NCBI GenBank assembly: GCA_024711155.1
Contig: JANJTK010000183.1
Span: 1-34,050, forward strand
Direction of reading: 5' to 3'
Length of the DNA stretch: 34,050 nucleotides
Origin: Burkholderiaceae bacterium
Lineage (GTDB): Bacteria; Pseudomonadota; Gammaproteobacteria; Burkholderiales; Burkholderiaceae_E
Part shown: one piece after another, positions 15,528 through 23,343 of the stretch
Layout: every line of letters begins with the position of its first letter
Numbering within the stretch: the first letter of the stretch is position 1
The notes under the pieces: generated by a model
Seen by the model: only the letters and a program-made list of their open reading frames with translations
Database searches by the model: none
Told to the model about the DNA's origin: nothing
Position numbers and translations under genes: made by a program

Positions 15528-15976
15528 ACGCACCGATCGTCGTTCAGGTCGAGATGAACCAGGTGTGGCGCTATGCAGCGTGCGCCGAGATGGCGCGCTT
15601 CTGCGCGGGCCTGAAGCAGCGGCGCATCGAGGCCATGCGCTGCGGCGGCTGCGCGCGCCGCTACCTTCCGCCTCGGCCGTTCTGCGGGAACTGCCACCTG
15701 AGGCTCACCGAATGGGTGCCGGTGTCGCACGAAGGGGTGCTGGACGCGTGGACCGTGGTCCACCTGCCGATTCTCGACGGGCGCACCGGCACGACACGTG
15801 ATGCGCCCTACGGGATGGGCCTGATCCGGCTCGACGGAGCCGACACGACGATCAATCATTACCTCGACCTCAACGACGCCGGAAGGCTCGCGGTCGGACT
15901 TCGCGTGCGCGCGGTGTGGCGGGACCGGCTCGAGGGAGCGATCGACGACATCCGTCACTTCGAGGTGCTGCCGTGA
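15524..15976 (+). CDS. DUF35 Zn-ribbon/OB-fold protein (BbsA/ChsH2-like)
   Basis: A 150-residue protein with an N-terminal helix, a rubredoxin-like zinc ribbon CGGCARRYLPPRPFCGNC (Cys-x2-Cys-x12-Cys-x2-Cys, about residues 39-56), then an OB-fold domain (WVPVSHEGVLDAWTVVH to RVRAVWRD). This is the DUF35_N plus acyl-CoA-associated OB-fold layout. Such proteins bind thiolase-fold enzymes and help form the acyl-CoA site, as in BbsAB and Ltp2-ChsH2. It overlaps the thiolase-like gene (ATGA) and the next DUF35 gene (GTGA), which supports equal, coupled synthesis of subunits. Confidence 0.88.
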   Translation: MNAPIVVQVEMNQVWRYAACAEMARFCAGLKQRRIEAMRCGGCARRYLPPRPFCGNCHLRLTEWVPVSHEGVLDAWTVVHLPILDGRTGTTRDAPYGMGLIRLDGADTTINHYLDLNDAGRLAVGLRVRAVWRDRLEGAIDDIRHFEVLP

Positions 15977-16395
15977 TCCGGGAAGGCGCGATCCGCATTC
16001 CGTTCCGCTACGCCGCGGGGCGCGCCGGCAGTCGCTTCCTGGCGAATCTTCGCGACGAACGGCGGATCATGGGCGGACGCTGCGGCGATTGCGGAGGGGT
16101 TCACGTGCCGCTGCGCTCGTGGTGCCCGACGTGCGGCGGGCAACGGCTCTTCGACCAGTCGGTCGGTCCCGAGGCGACGGTCGTCTGCGCGACCGCGCGG
16201 GCGGACGGCGAGGTGTTCGCGCTGCTCAAGCTCGACGGCGCCGACACGCCGATGGTTCATCGCCTGATCGGAGAGGCGGCCACTGGCGGGATGGCGGCTG
16301 CCGGCGCGCGCGTGCGCGCACGCTTCGCGGCGCATCGCCGCGCCGACATCCGGGACATCGAGGGATTCGAGGCGATGGAAGGGCCGTCGTCATGA
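15973..16395 (+). CDS. DUF35 Zn-ribbon/OB-fold protein, second copy
   Basis: A 140-residue DUF35 protein starting at the GTG in the GTGA overlap; the ORF-track start at 15916 is an artefact. The zinc ribbon is CGDCGGVHVPLRSWCPTC (Cys-x2-Cys-x10-Cys-x2-Cys), followed by an OB-fold from about residue 60 (GPEATVVCATARADGEVFALLKLDG). It differs clearly from the first copy, so the two are probably subunits for the two different thiolase-fold proteins or form a mixed complex. The stop overlaps the crotonase start (ATGA). Confidence 0.87.
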   Translation: MIREGAIRIPFRYAAGRAGSRFLANLRDERRIMGGRCGDCGGVHVPLRSWCPTCGGQRLFDQSVGPEATVVCATARADGEVFALLKLDGADTPMVHRLIGEAATGGMAAAGARVRARFAAHRRADIRDIEGFEAMEGPSS

Positions 16396-17183
16396 GCCTG
16401 AGAACCGCGCGCAGCGGAAGCGTGTTTGTCGTGACGCTCGACCGGCCGGCGGCGCGCAATGCCCTCGACCGCGCCCTGCGCGAGGCGCTGCTCGACGCCT
16501 GGAGCGCGTTCCGGGACGATCCCGGGCTGCGCGTCGCGGTCCTGACCGGTGCCGGAGACAGCAGCTTCTGCGCGGGCGCCGACCTCAAGGAGATGGCCGC
16601 CTACTACCGCTCGATGACCCCGATCGAGCGCCGCGAGCGCGGGGAGCGCGAGCCGGGCCTCGGCGGCCTGACGCGCAACCTCGATCCCGGCAAGCCGGTG
16701 ATCGCGGCAGTCAACGGGCACTGCCTCGCCGGTGGGCTGGAGCTGGCGCTGGCCTGCGACCTGCGCGTCGCGGCCCAAAACGCGACGTTTGGCCTCCCGG
16801 AGGTGCGTCGCGGCCTGATCCCGGGCGCGGGGGGGACACAGCGCCTGCCGCGATTTGTTCCGCAAGCGGTTGCCGCCGAGATGCTGCTGACCGGCGAGCC
16901 GATCGACGCGTCGCGCGCGCTGGCGATCGGACTCGTCAACCGCGTGGTGCCGCTCGCCGCCCTGATGGACGAGGCGCTGGCGCTCGCGGCGCGCATCGCG
17001 CGCAACGCGCCGCTCGCGGTGCAGGCGGCCCGCGTGGCGATGCGGCGCGGTGCGCACCTGTCGCTCGACGACGCGTTGCGACTCGAGCAGTTCTATGCCG
17101 AGCCGCTGCGCCAGACCGAGGACGTGCAGGAAGGGCTGCGGGCGTTCGTCGAGCGGCGCGAGCCGGTCTTCGCGGGGAGGTGA
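16392..17183 (+). CDS. Enoyl-CoA hydratase/crotonase with complete glutamate pair
   Basis: A 263-residue crotonase-fold enzyme, expected to add water to a 2-enoyl-CoA. The oxyanion-hole strands are SSFCAGADLKEM and GHCLAGGLELALACD. Both catalytic glutamates of rat mitochondrial hydratase have counterparts 20 residues apart: Glu117 (GGLEL) and Glu137 (FGLPEVRRGLIPGAGGTQRLPR). It is therefore the best candidate for a real hydratase among the three crotonases here. It starts in an ATGA overlap with the second DUF35 gene and ends three bases before the next crotonase. Confidence 0.92.
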   Translation: MSLRTARSGSVFVVTLDRPAARNALDRALREALLDAWSAFRDDPGLRVAVLTGAGDSSFCAGADLKEMAAYYRSMTPIERRERGEREPGLGGLTRNLDPGKPVIAAVNGHCLAGGLELALACDLRVAAQNATFGLPEVRRGLIPGAGGTQRLPRFVPQAVAAEMLLTGEPIDASRALAIGLVNRVVPLAALMDEALALAARIARNAPLAVQAARVAMRRGAHLSLDDALRLEQFYAEPLRQTEDVQEGLRAFVERREPVFAGR

Positions 17184-17186
17184 GCG

Positions 17187-17966
17187 ATGGCGTACGAAAC
17201 CCTGCGTTGCGGTCTCGAGGGTTCGGTGATGCGCGTGACGCTGAACCGCCCCGAGGTGCTCAACGCGATGAACGCCGTCATGCTGCGCGAAGTGAGGGAG
17301 GCACTCGCACGGGCCGCCGCCGACGCGGCGGTTCGCGCGGTCCTCGTCGACTCGGCGAGCGACCGGGCCTTCTCCAGCGGCATCGACGTCGCCTACGTGA
17401 AGGACCTGTCCGATTTCGCGTTGCGCGAGGTCGGTCGCGAACTGCACCGCACGTTTCATGCGCTGCGCACCACCGAAAAGCCCGTCGTCGCTGCGATCGA
17501 CGGCCTCTGCCTCGGCGCCGGGCTGGAGTTCGCAGTGAGCTGCGACTTCATGATCGCCACCGATCGATCGCGCTTCGGGCTGCCCAACATCCACCGCGGC
17601 ATACCGGCCATCGTGGAGGCGGCGATCCTGCCGATCGCGGTCGGGATCCAGGCGGCGCGCGAACTGTGCTATCTGGGCGAGTTCTGGGATGCGGCCCGCG
17701 CGGAGCGGCGCGGGCTGGTCCATTCGGTGCATCGGCCGGCAGCGTTTGGCGACGCCGTCTCGGCACTGTGCGGAAAACTCACCGCGAAGAGTCCGTCGGC
17801 GCTCGCGACGCAGAAGGAGATCATCCACAAGTGGATGACCACCGACCTCGAGTCCGCGATCGACTTCTCGATCAACACGGTGGTGCTGAACTGGCTGACC
17901 CGCGACCAGAAGGAGGGCATGGCGTCCTTCCTGGAGAAGCGCGCGGCGCGCCGCCCCGGAGAATGA
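17187..17966 (+). CDS. Crotonase-family protein with one glutamate replaced by Asn
   Basis: A 259-residue crotonase. The CoA/oxyanion segments RAFSSGIDVAYVKDL and GLCLGAGLEFAVSCD are intact and Glu114 is present, but the second glutamate position is Asn134 (FGLPNIHRGIPAIVEAAILP), and the GAGGTQRL block is replaced by IPAIVEAA. Crotonases with only one acidic residue often do isomerisation, hydrolysis, decarboxylation or ring cleavage and not simple hydration. It lies between a canonical hydratase and the BKACE gene with three- and one-base gaps. Exact reaction unknown. Confidence 0.87.
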   Translation: MAYETLRCGLEGSVMRVTLNRPEVLNAMNAVMLREVREALARAAADAAVRAVLVDSASDRAFSSGIDVAYVKDLSDFALREVGRELHRTFHALRTTEKPVVAAIDGLCLGAGLEFAVSCDFMIATDRSRFGLPNIHRGIPAIVEAAILPIAVGIQAARELCYLGEFWDAARAERRGLVHSVHRPAAFGDAVSALCGKLTAKSPSALATQKEIIHKWMTTDLESAIDFSINTVVLNWLTRDQKEGMASFLEKRAARRPGE

Positions 17967-17967
17967 C

Positions 17968-18849
17968 GTGGACGAGGCGATCGTCACCTGCGCCCTGACC
18001 GGCGCGCAGCAGGGCAAGGCGACCAATCCCGCGCTGCCGGAGCAGCCCGACGAGATTGTCGCGCAGGGACTCGAGGCGTGGCGCGCGGGCGCGTCGATCC
18101 TGCACCTGCACGCCCGCGATCCGGCGGGACGGGCAACGGCCGACGTCGGTGTCTTCCGGACCATCGTCGAGGGACTGCGCACCGGGGGATGCGACGCGGT
18201 GCTGAACCTGTCGACCGGAGGGGCGGTGGCGGGGCTCGCCCTGGAGGCCCGGCTCGGTGTCGTGATCGAACTCGAGCCGGAGATCGCCTCGTTCAGTGTC
18301 GGCAGCGGCTGCCTGCTGGGGCGTCGCGATCCGCAGGCCCGGCGGTGGGTCAACGACCGCGTCGTGCCGCTGTTCGCCTCGCACGCGGAACTCGAGCGCG
18401 TCGCGCGGTTGTTCGCGGCGCACGGCACCCGGCCCGAACTCGAGGTCTATCACGCCGGAATGCTCAACAACGTCGAAGCGCTGCACGCGCTCGGACTGCT
18501 CGAGGAGCCGCTGCTGGTCAACATCGTGATGGGCATTCCGGGCGAATGCACGCAGCCGACGGTGAAGAACCTGCTTCACCTGGTCGAGGGGCTGCCCGCG
18601 AGCGCTCGATGGCTGGTCTCGGCGATCGGCGCGCGCAACCACTTCCGCATGCTGGGCGCGTGCATCGCGATGGGTGGGCACGTGCGGGTCGGCATGGAAG
18701 ACAACGTCTACGTGGCGCCTGGACGGCTCGCGCGCTCCAACGGCGAGATGGTCGAGAAGGCCGTGCGCGTGCTGCGCGAACTGGGCGTCGAGCCCGCGAG
18801 CCCGGCGCGGACGCGAACCCTTCTGAACCTCAAAGGGAGACGAGAATGA
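17968..18849 (+). CDS. Beta-keto acid cleavage enzyme (BKACE, DUF849)
   Basis: A 293-residue TIM-barrel protein of the BKACE family. BKACEs use zinc to condense a beta-keto acid with acetyl-CoA, giving acetoacetate and a new acyl-CoA. Zinc ligands correspond to the lysine-pathway enzyme Kce by motif and number: His46 and His48 (ILHLHARDPAG) and Glu244 in RVGMEDN, with the neighbouring Arg240 and Asp245 also conserved. At the position of Kce Glu14 (usually TGAE) this protein has Gln14 (TGAQQGKATNP), which may shift substrate choice or mechanism. The GTG start is one base after the previous stop. In this operon it could process the beta-keto acid left after ring or side-chain cleavage. Confidence 0.92.
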   Translation: MDEAIVTCALTGAQQGKATNPALPEQPDEIVAQGLEAWRAGASILHLHARDPAGRATADVGVFRTIVEGLRTGGCDAVLNLSTGGAVAGLALEARLGVVIELEPEIASFSVGSGCLLGRRDPQARRWVNDRVVPLFASHAELERVARLFAAHGTRPELEVYHAGMLNNVEALHALGLLEEPLLVNIVMGIPGECTQPTVKNLLHLVEGLPASARWLVSAIGARNHFRMLGACIAMGGHVRVGMEDNVYVAPGRLARSNGEMVEKAVRVLRELGVEPASPARTRTLLNLKGRRE

Positions 18850-19724
18850 CCCGTGAACGGATCTCGATCGATGCCTGGGCCACTTACATCAGCCCGGAGG
18901 GCGCGAAGCGCTGGCCCGAGGAGTTCCTCCACATCTTTCGCAAGTACCGAAGCCCCGAGATCATGGTCAGGGGGCAGGCGATCGAGTCGATGATCGCGGA
19001 GATGGACGCGGCCGGCGTCGAACGGGTCGTGCTGTCCGCCTTCTATCACCGGGACATCCCGGTGGTCACGAACGACGAAGTAGCGGCCTTCGTGCGTCGC
19101 TATCCCGACCGGTTCGTCGGTGCCGGGACCGTCAACGTGATGCGCAAGCCGATGGAGGTCGCGCGGGAGGTCGAGCGACTGGTGAATGAACTCGACATGG
19201 TTGCGATCCGCCTCGAGCCGTACATGGTCGGCGACGGCATGACCGGGTTGCCACCCAACGACAAGCACTACTGGCCGGTGTACCTGAAGTGCTGCGAGCT
19301 CGGCGTCCCGGTGGCGATCCAGATCGGTCACACCGGCCCGTTGTTGCCCTCCGAGTGCGGCCGGCCGATCTACCTCGACGAGGTCGCGCTCGCGTTTCCC
19401 GAACTGACCATCATCGGCTGCCACCTCGGCCAGCCGTGGCACGAGGAGATGATGACGCTCGCGTGGAAGCACCCGAACCTTTACGTCGAGACCTCGGCGC
19501 GCGCGCCGAAGCTCTGGCCGGCCTCGTTCGTCGATTTCGCGCGGGGCTGGGGCCGCGACAAGGTGATCTGGGCCACCGACTACCCGTTGCTGACCTTCGA
19601 ACGCACGCTGGCCGAACTCGAGGCGCTCGGACTGGAGCCCGAAACCTTCCGCAAAGTAGTGCGCGATAACGCAGTGCGCGCATTCGGACTCGACCGGCGC
19701 CACGTGGAGGGTGGGCGGCCATGA
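18846..19724 (+). CDS. Amidohydrolase-2 (ACMSD-like TIM barrel) family protein without N-terminal HxH
   Basis: A 292-residue protein of the amidohydrolase_2 group, which contains decarboxylases (ACMSD, gamma-resorcylate decarboxylase) and lactone/ring hydrolases such as LigI. Conserved parts are the VERVVLSAFYH strand, VPVAIQIGHTGP, ELTIIGCHLGQPWHEEMM (metal or acid-base His) and the late WATDYP Asp. The usual first metal motif (Asp-x-His-x-His after strand 1) is replaced by SIDAWATYISP, so the metal site is altered or absent. Hydrolysis or decarboxylation of a ring-derived intermediate is possible. It begins in an ATGA overlap with BKACE and ends in one with the next crotonase. Confidence 0.85.
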   Translation: MTRERISIDAWATYISPEGAKRWPEEFLHIFRKYRSPEIMVRGQAIESMIAEMDAAGVERVVLSAFYHRDIPVVTNDEVAAFVRRYPDRFVGAGTVNVMRKPMEVAREVERLVNELDMVAIRLEPYMVGDGMTGLPPNDKHYWPVYLKCCELGVPVAIQIGHTGPLLPSECGRPIYLDEVALAFPELTIIGCHLGQPWHEEMMTLAWKHPNLYVETSARAPKLWPASFVDFARGWGRDKVIWATDYPLLTFERTLAELEALGLEPETFRKVVRDNAVRAFGLDRRHVEGGRP

Positions 19725-20506
19725 CGGACAAGCTGACGACGTCGGTGCGCGACGGGGTGTGCACCATCACGCTGAACCGGCCGGAGCGGCTCAACGCGAT
19801 CGACCTGGAGATGCTCGAGGCGCTGATCTCGGCGCTCGACACCTGTGCGACCGACACGGCGGTGCGCACCGTCGTGCTGCGCGGCGCCGGGCGGGTGTTC
19901 TGCGCCGGCGCCGACATCGGCCAGATGATCGAGCGCACTCCCGACGAGTGGGAGCGGATCGTGCAGCGCTACCTCGATCCGGTCCGCCGGATCGCTGCCA
20001 TCGACAAGCCGGTGCTTGCCTGCCTGCACGGCGATGTCGTCGGCGGCGGGCTGGGCCTCGCGATGGCCTGCGACATGCGGGTCGCCGCGCACGGTTCCCG
20101 GTTCTGCGCGCCGTTCATCAAGCTGGCGCTGGCAGGCTGCGACATGTCGGCGGGCTACTTCCTGCCGCGGCTCGTGGGCATGGGGATGGCAACCGACATG
20201 ATGATGACTGGGCGCTTCGTCGACGCCGACGAGGCGCTCAGGGCCGGTCTGGTCAACCGCCTGGTGCCGCAGGACGACCTCGAGCGCGAGACGGATCTGC
20301 TCGCGGGTGCGCTCGCCCGCGGACCTGCGTCGGCGCTCGCGGTGACCAAGCGTGCGATCCGCCGCTCGGTCGATCGCGACATGGGGGCGGAGTTCGACTA
20401 CGAGGTTTTCGTGCAGGTGCAGGCGCTGCAGAGTGCCGACCATCGCGAGGGCGTCGCCGCGTTTCTCGCGCGGCGGGCGCCGCGCTTCGACGGGGCGCCT
20501 CAATGA
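19721..20506 (+). CDS. Enoyl-CoA hydratase/isomerase family protein lacking both catalytic glutamates
   Basis: A 261-residue crotonase with normal CoA-binding and oxyanion segments (GRVFCAGADIGQMI, GDVVGGGLGLAMACD). The two catalytic Glu positions are Gly112 and about Phe132 (FCAPFIKLALAGCDMSAGYFLPRLVG). This second block, with Asp141 and MSAGYFLPRLVG, marks a recognisable subgroup with an unassigned reaction, perhaps isomerase- or retro-type chemistry through another acid. It starts in an ATGA overlap with the amidohydrolase gene and ends in one with the second acyl-CoA dehydrogenase gene, so these three were probably inherited together. Confidence 0.87.
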   Translation: MTDKLTTSVRDGVCTITLNRPERLNAIDLEMLEALISALDTCATDTAVRTVVLRGAGRVFCAGADIGQMIERTPDEWERIVQRYLDPVRRIAAIDKPVLACLHGDVVGGGLGLAMACDMRVAAHGSRFCAPFIKLALAGCDMSAGYFLPRLVGMGMATDMMMTGRFVDADEALRAGLVNRLVPQDDLERETDLLAGALARGPASALAVTKRAIRRSVDRDMGAEFDYEVFVQVQALQSADHREGVAAFLARRAPRFDGAPQ

Positions 20507-21645
20507 CCGACGCGCTGCTGTCCGGGGACGAGCGCCAGTTCCGCGACAGCGTTCGGGCCTTCGTCGATCGCGAGGTGGTGCCGAATGCGGCGCGCTGGGA
20601 CGCCGAGGAGCGCTACCCGCGCCAGATGCTGCGCCGCTTCGGCGAACTCGGCTGGCTCGGGACAGCATTCCCTGAATCGGTCGGCGGAAGCGGCGGCGGT
20701 GCGGTCCATTACGCGCTGTTGTGCTCGGAGCTGGCGCGCGGATCGGCGGCGGTCGCGCTCGGGCTCTACGTGCACACGGCGCTCGGGGCCGCTGCCTTGC
20801 TGCACCTGGGGAACCCCGCGCAGCAGCAGCGTCTACTACCCGAGGCGTTGCGGGGCGAGCGCACCCTGTGCTGGGGCTACGCCGAGGCCGGCGCCGGCGC
20901 CGACGTCTCGACCGTCCGCACGCGGGCCAGGCGCGACGGAGGCGACTGGGTGCTCGATGGGGCGAAGCTCTACATCACGAACGCGACCTTCGCCGACACC
21001 ATGCTGATCGTGGCCTCGACCGCACCGGACCAGGGGCTCAAGGGCCTTTCGCTCTTCGTTGTCGATCGGGGTACGCCCGGATTGAGTGTCGGTGCACCGT
21101 TGAAGAAGCTCGGCATGGGGGCCTCGGAGATGGCCGAGATCGTCTTCGACGGCTGCCGGATCCCGCACGAGAACCTGCTGGGCCAGGAGAATCGCGGATT
21201 CCTCCAGGCAATGAAGGTGCTCTCGCTGGGGCGCGTCGCGAGCGCCGCTTTCGGCGTCGGGCTCGGGCGGGCGGCGCTGGAAGCCGCAATCGCCTACGGG
21301 CGGGAGCGAGTCCAGTTCGGTCAAGCAATCGTGCGGCATCAGTACGTGCGCTTCACGCTCGCCGACATGGCGACACGGCTCGAGGCGGCATGGCAGCTGT
21401 CGCTGGCGGCAGCGCGGCTGATCGACGCCGGCGCGCCGTTCGACCGCGAGGCGTCGGTGGCCAAGCTCTTCGCGAGCGAAACCTGCACCTGGATGTGCGA
21501 GCGGGCGCTTCACCTGTCGGGCGCGCAGGGCCAGATGCGCGACAGCCCCGCGCAGCGCTTCTACCGCGACTGCAAGGTGCTCGAGCTCGGCGAGGGAACG
21601 AGCGAAGTCCAGCGCGAGACGATCGCGCGTCATCTCGGGATCTGA
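20503..21645 (+). CDS. Acyl-CoA dehydrogenase, canonical YEGTSE-type base
   Basis: A 380-residue acyl-CoA dehydrogenase. The ATG at 20503 in the ATGA overlap is the start; the ORF-track start at 19711 is a frame extension. Blocks present are WGYAEAGAGADVSTVRT, DGAKLYITNATFAD, LKKLGMGASEMAEIVF and QFGQAIVRHQYVRF. The catalytic base is Glu364 in LGEGTSEVQR, the short/medium-chain enzyme position, so it differs mechanistically from the first acyl-CoA dehydrogenase. AGAGAD stands where most have EP.AGSD, and GAQGQMRDSP replaces the common GG.GY. Together the two dehydrogenases could act on two successive intermediates. Gap to the TetR gene is ten bases. Confidence 0.91.
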   Translation: MTDALLSGDERQFRDSVRAFVDREVVPNAARWDAEERYPRQMLRRFGELGWLGTAFPESVGGSGGGAVHYALLCSELARGSAAVALGLYVHTALGAAALLHLGNPAQQQRLLPEALRGERTLCWGYAEAGAGADVSTVRTRARRDGGDWVLDGAKLYITNATFADTMLIVASTAPDQGLKGLSLFVVDRGTPGLSVGAPLKKLGMGASEMAEIVFDGCRIPHENLLGQENRGFLQAMKVLSLGRVASAAFGVGLGRAALEAAIAYGRERVQFGQAIVRHQYVRFTLADMATRLEAAWQLSLAAARLIDAGAPFDREASVAKLFASETCTWMCERALHLSGAQGQMRDSPAQRFYRDCKVLELGEGTSEVQRETIARHLGI

Positions 21646-21655
21646 GGGGTCGGGA

Positions 21656-22291
21656 ATGGGAATAGCCGAACGAAGGGAGCGCGAGCGCGAGGCGCGCCGG
21701 CGGGCAGTGCTGGAGGCAGCGCGCGGGCTGCTGCTCGAGCGCGGCTTCACCGGCACGACGACCAAGCTGATCGCCGAACGCTGCGAGTTCTCCGAGGCGA
21801 CGCTCTTCTTCTACTTCCAGAGCAAGGACGAGATCCTGGTCTCGCTGCTGTTCGAGGGGATCGAGTTCTGGTCCCGGGGACTGAGGCGCATCGAGGCGCT
21901 GGACCTGCCCGCGGAGCAGAAGCTGCTCCGGCTGTGGCGGTACTTCGGCGAGGTGCGTGCCGAGCATCCAGAGTACTTCCACCTGTCGGCCTACCTGGCC
22001 CAGCCGCGCGCCGCCGAGAACGTGGCCGACGAGGTGAAGGCGGAAGTGATGCGCCGCTCCGGCGAGAACTTCGCCCTGCTCGCAGAGATCGTCCAGAAGG
22101 CGACCGGCGCGACCAACGGACGGCTGGCCGCGGATCTGCTTTGGGGCGCGTTTCTCGGGCTGATGGCATTGCGCGATTCGCGCGGTTGGCTCGGCGCGAA
22201 GTCGCATCCGAGCGACCGCGAACTGGGCGCCGCGTTGCACCTGTTGCTGGACGGATTGCTCCCGGGAAGGGCGCGAGGGGGGGGACGATGA
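21656..22291 (+). CDS. TetR-family transcriptional regulator
   Basis: A 211-residue regulator: helix-turn-helix in residues 15-60 (AARGLLLERGFTGTTTKLIAERCEFSEATLFFYFQSKDEIL in pieces, the TetR_N signature) and an all-helical ligand domain. TetR proteins in acyl-CoA catabolic operons often bind CoA thioesters. It is embedded in the operon on the same strand and not divergent, so it would feed back on its own transcript or control another promoter; the region upstream of 12127 is a candidate target. The next gene overlaps by ATGA at the end of a G-run (GAGGGGGGGGAC), a possible slippage spot. Confidence 0.93.
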   Translation: MGIAERREREREARRRAVLEAARGLLLERGFTGTTTKLIAERCEFSEATLFFYFQSKDEILVSLLFEGIEFWSRGLRRIEALDLPAEQKLLRLWRYFGEVRAEHPEYFHLSAYLAQPRAAENVADEVKAEVMRRSGENFALLAEIVQKATGATNGRLAADLLWGAFLGLMALRDSRGWLGAKSHPSDRELGAALHLLLDGLLPGRARGGGR

Positions 22292-23328
22292 CGACGATGC
22301 TGGCCGCGCGCCTCGTGAGTCCCGGACAGCCGCTGAACATCGAGGAGGTGCCGCGGCCTCGACCCGGAGAGGACGAGGTCCTGTTGCGGGTCGAAGCGTG
22401 CGGGTTGTGCGGCACCGACCTGCATCTCGCGGTGGTGGGCGACATTCCAGTCGAGCGGGTCCCGATCACGCTCGGCCACGAGGGCGCCGGTGTCGTCGCC
22501 GCGCTCGGCTCCGGGGTGCGCGAGTTCGCGATTGGCGACCGCGTCGCGATGTTTCCGGCGGCGTTCTGCGGCAAGTGCCGTTTCTGCCTCGCGGGCCGGC
22601 ATTCGCTGTGCGACGCGTCGCGGGTCTATGGAATGGCGCGCGACGGTGCGCTCGCCGAGTACGTCGTCGCACCCGCGCGAACCCTGATCCCGATTCCGGA
22701 CGGGGTGTCGTCCGAACTGGCCGCGATCGTCACGGACGGCGTCTCGACGCCGTTTCACGCGCTGCGCAGTCGCGGCCGACTCGTGGCGGGCGAGTCGGTC
22801 GCGGTGTTCGGGTGCGGCGGCCTCGGTACGCACGCGATAATCCTGGCCCGCCTGATGGGTGCCGGGCGAATCGCCGCCATCGACGTCGATGCGAGCGCCC
22901 TCGAACGGGCGCGCAGACTCGGCGCGGACCTCGTGCTCGACGCCAGCGCAGGGGATCCGGCAAAGGCGATCCGTGCCGGGTTCGGCCGCGGCGCGGACCT
23001 CGCGCTGGAGTTCGTCGGAAAGGTGGAGACGGCCGAGGCCGCCATCCGCGCGCTCGACAAGTCGGGGCGCGCGGTGCTGGTCGGGGTCGGTGCGGGCCGT
23101 CCGGCGCTTCCCGCGCTGCTGGCCTTCGTCGGGCGCGAGCAGTCGGTGCTGGGTTCGTTCGGCATGGATCGCGCCGACATCGAAGACCTGCTCTCGATGG
23201 TCGCGGACGGCCAACTCGATCTCTCCGCCTCGATCAGCGGGCGCTACGCGCTTTCCGACGTGAACGCGGCGTTGCAGCGCCTGTGCGACAAGAGCGGCGG
23301 CGTCGTGCGCATCGTGGTCCGAACCTGA
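22288..23328 (+). CDS. Zinc-dependent medium-chain alcohol dehydrogenase
   Basis: A 346-residue MDR-family dehydrogenase. Catalytic zinc ligands are Cys41 (CGLCGTD) and His64-Glu65 (TLGHEGAG). The structural zinc cysteines are Cys94, 97, 100 and 108 (CGKCRFCLAGRHSLC). The Rossmann motif is FGCGGLGTHAI with Asp in AAIDVDASA, which favours NAD(H). In the operon it would oxidise a hydroxyl, perhaps a hydroxyacyl-CoA, as in the alcohol dehydrogenases of aromatic ring beta-oxidation (6-hydroxycyclohex-1-ene carbonyl-CoA dehydrogenase belongs to this superfamily). The start is the ATG in the overlap with the TetR stop. Confidence 0.92.
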   Translation: MTTMLAARLVSPGQPLNIEEVPRPRPGEDEVLLRVEACGLCGTDLHLAVVGDIPVERVPITLGHEGAGVVAALGSGVREFAIGDRVAMFPAAFCGKCRFCLAGRHSLCDASRVYGMARDGALAEYVVAPARTLIPIPDGVSSELAAIVTDGVSTPFHALRSRGRLVAGESVAVFGCGGLGTHAIILARLMGAGRIAAIDVDASALERARRLGADLVLDASAGDPAKAIRAGFGRGADLALEFVGKVETAEAAIRALDKSGRAVLVGVGAGRPALPALLAFVGREQSVLGSFGMDRADIEDLLSMVADGQLDLSASISGRYALSDVNAALQRLCDKSGGVVRIVVRT

Positions 23329-23343
23329 GCCGGCGGGTTGGCC

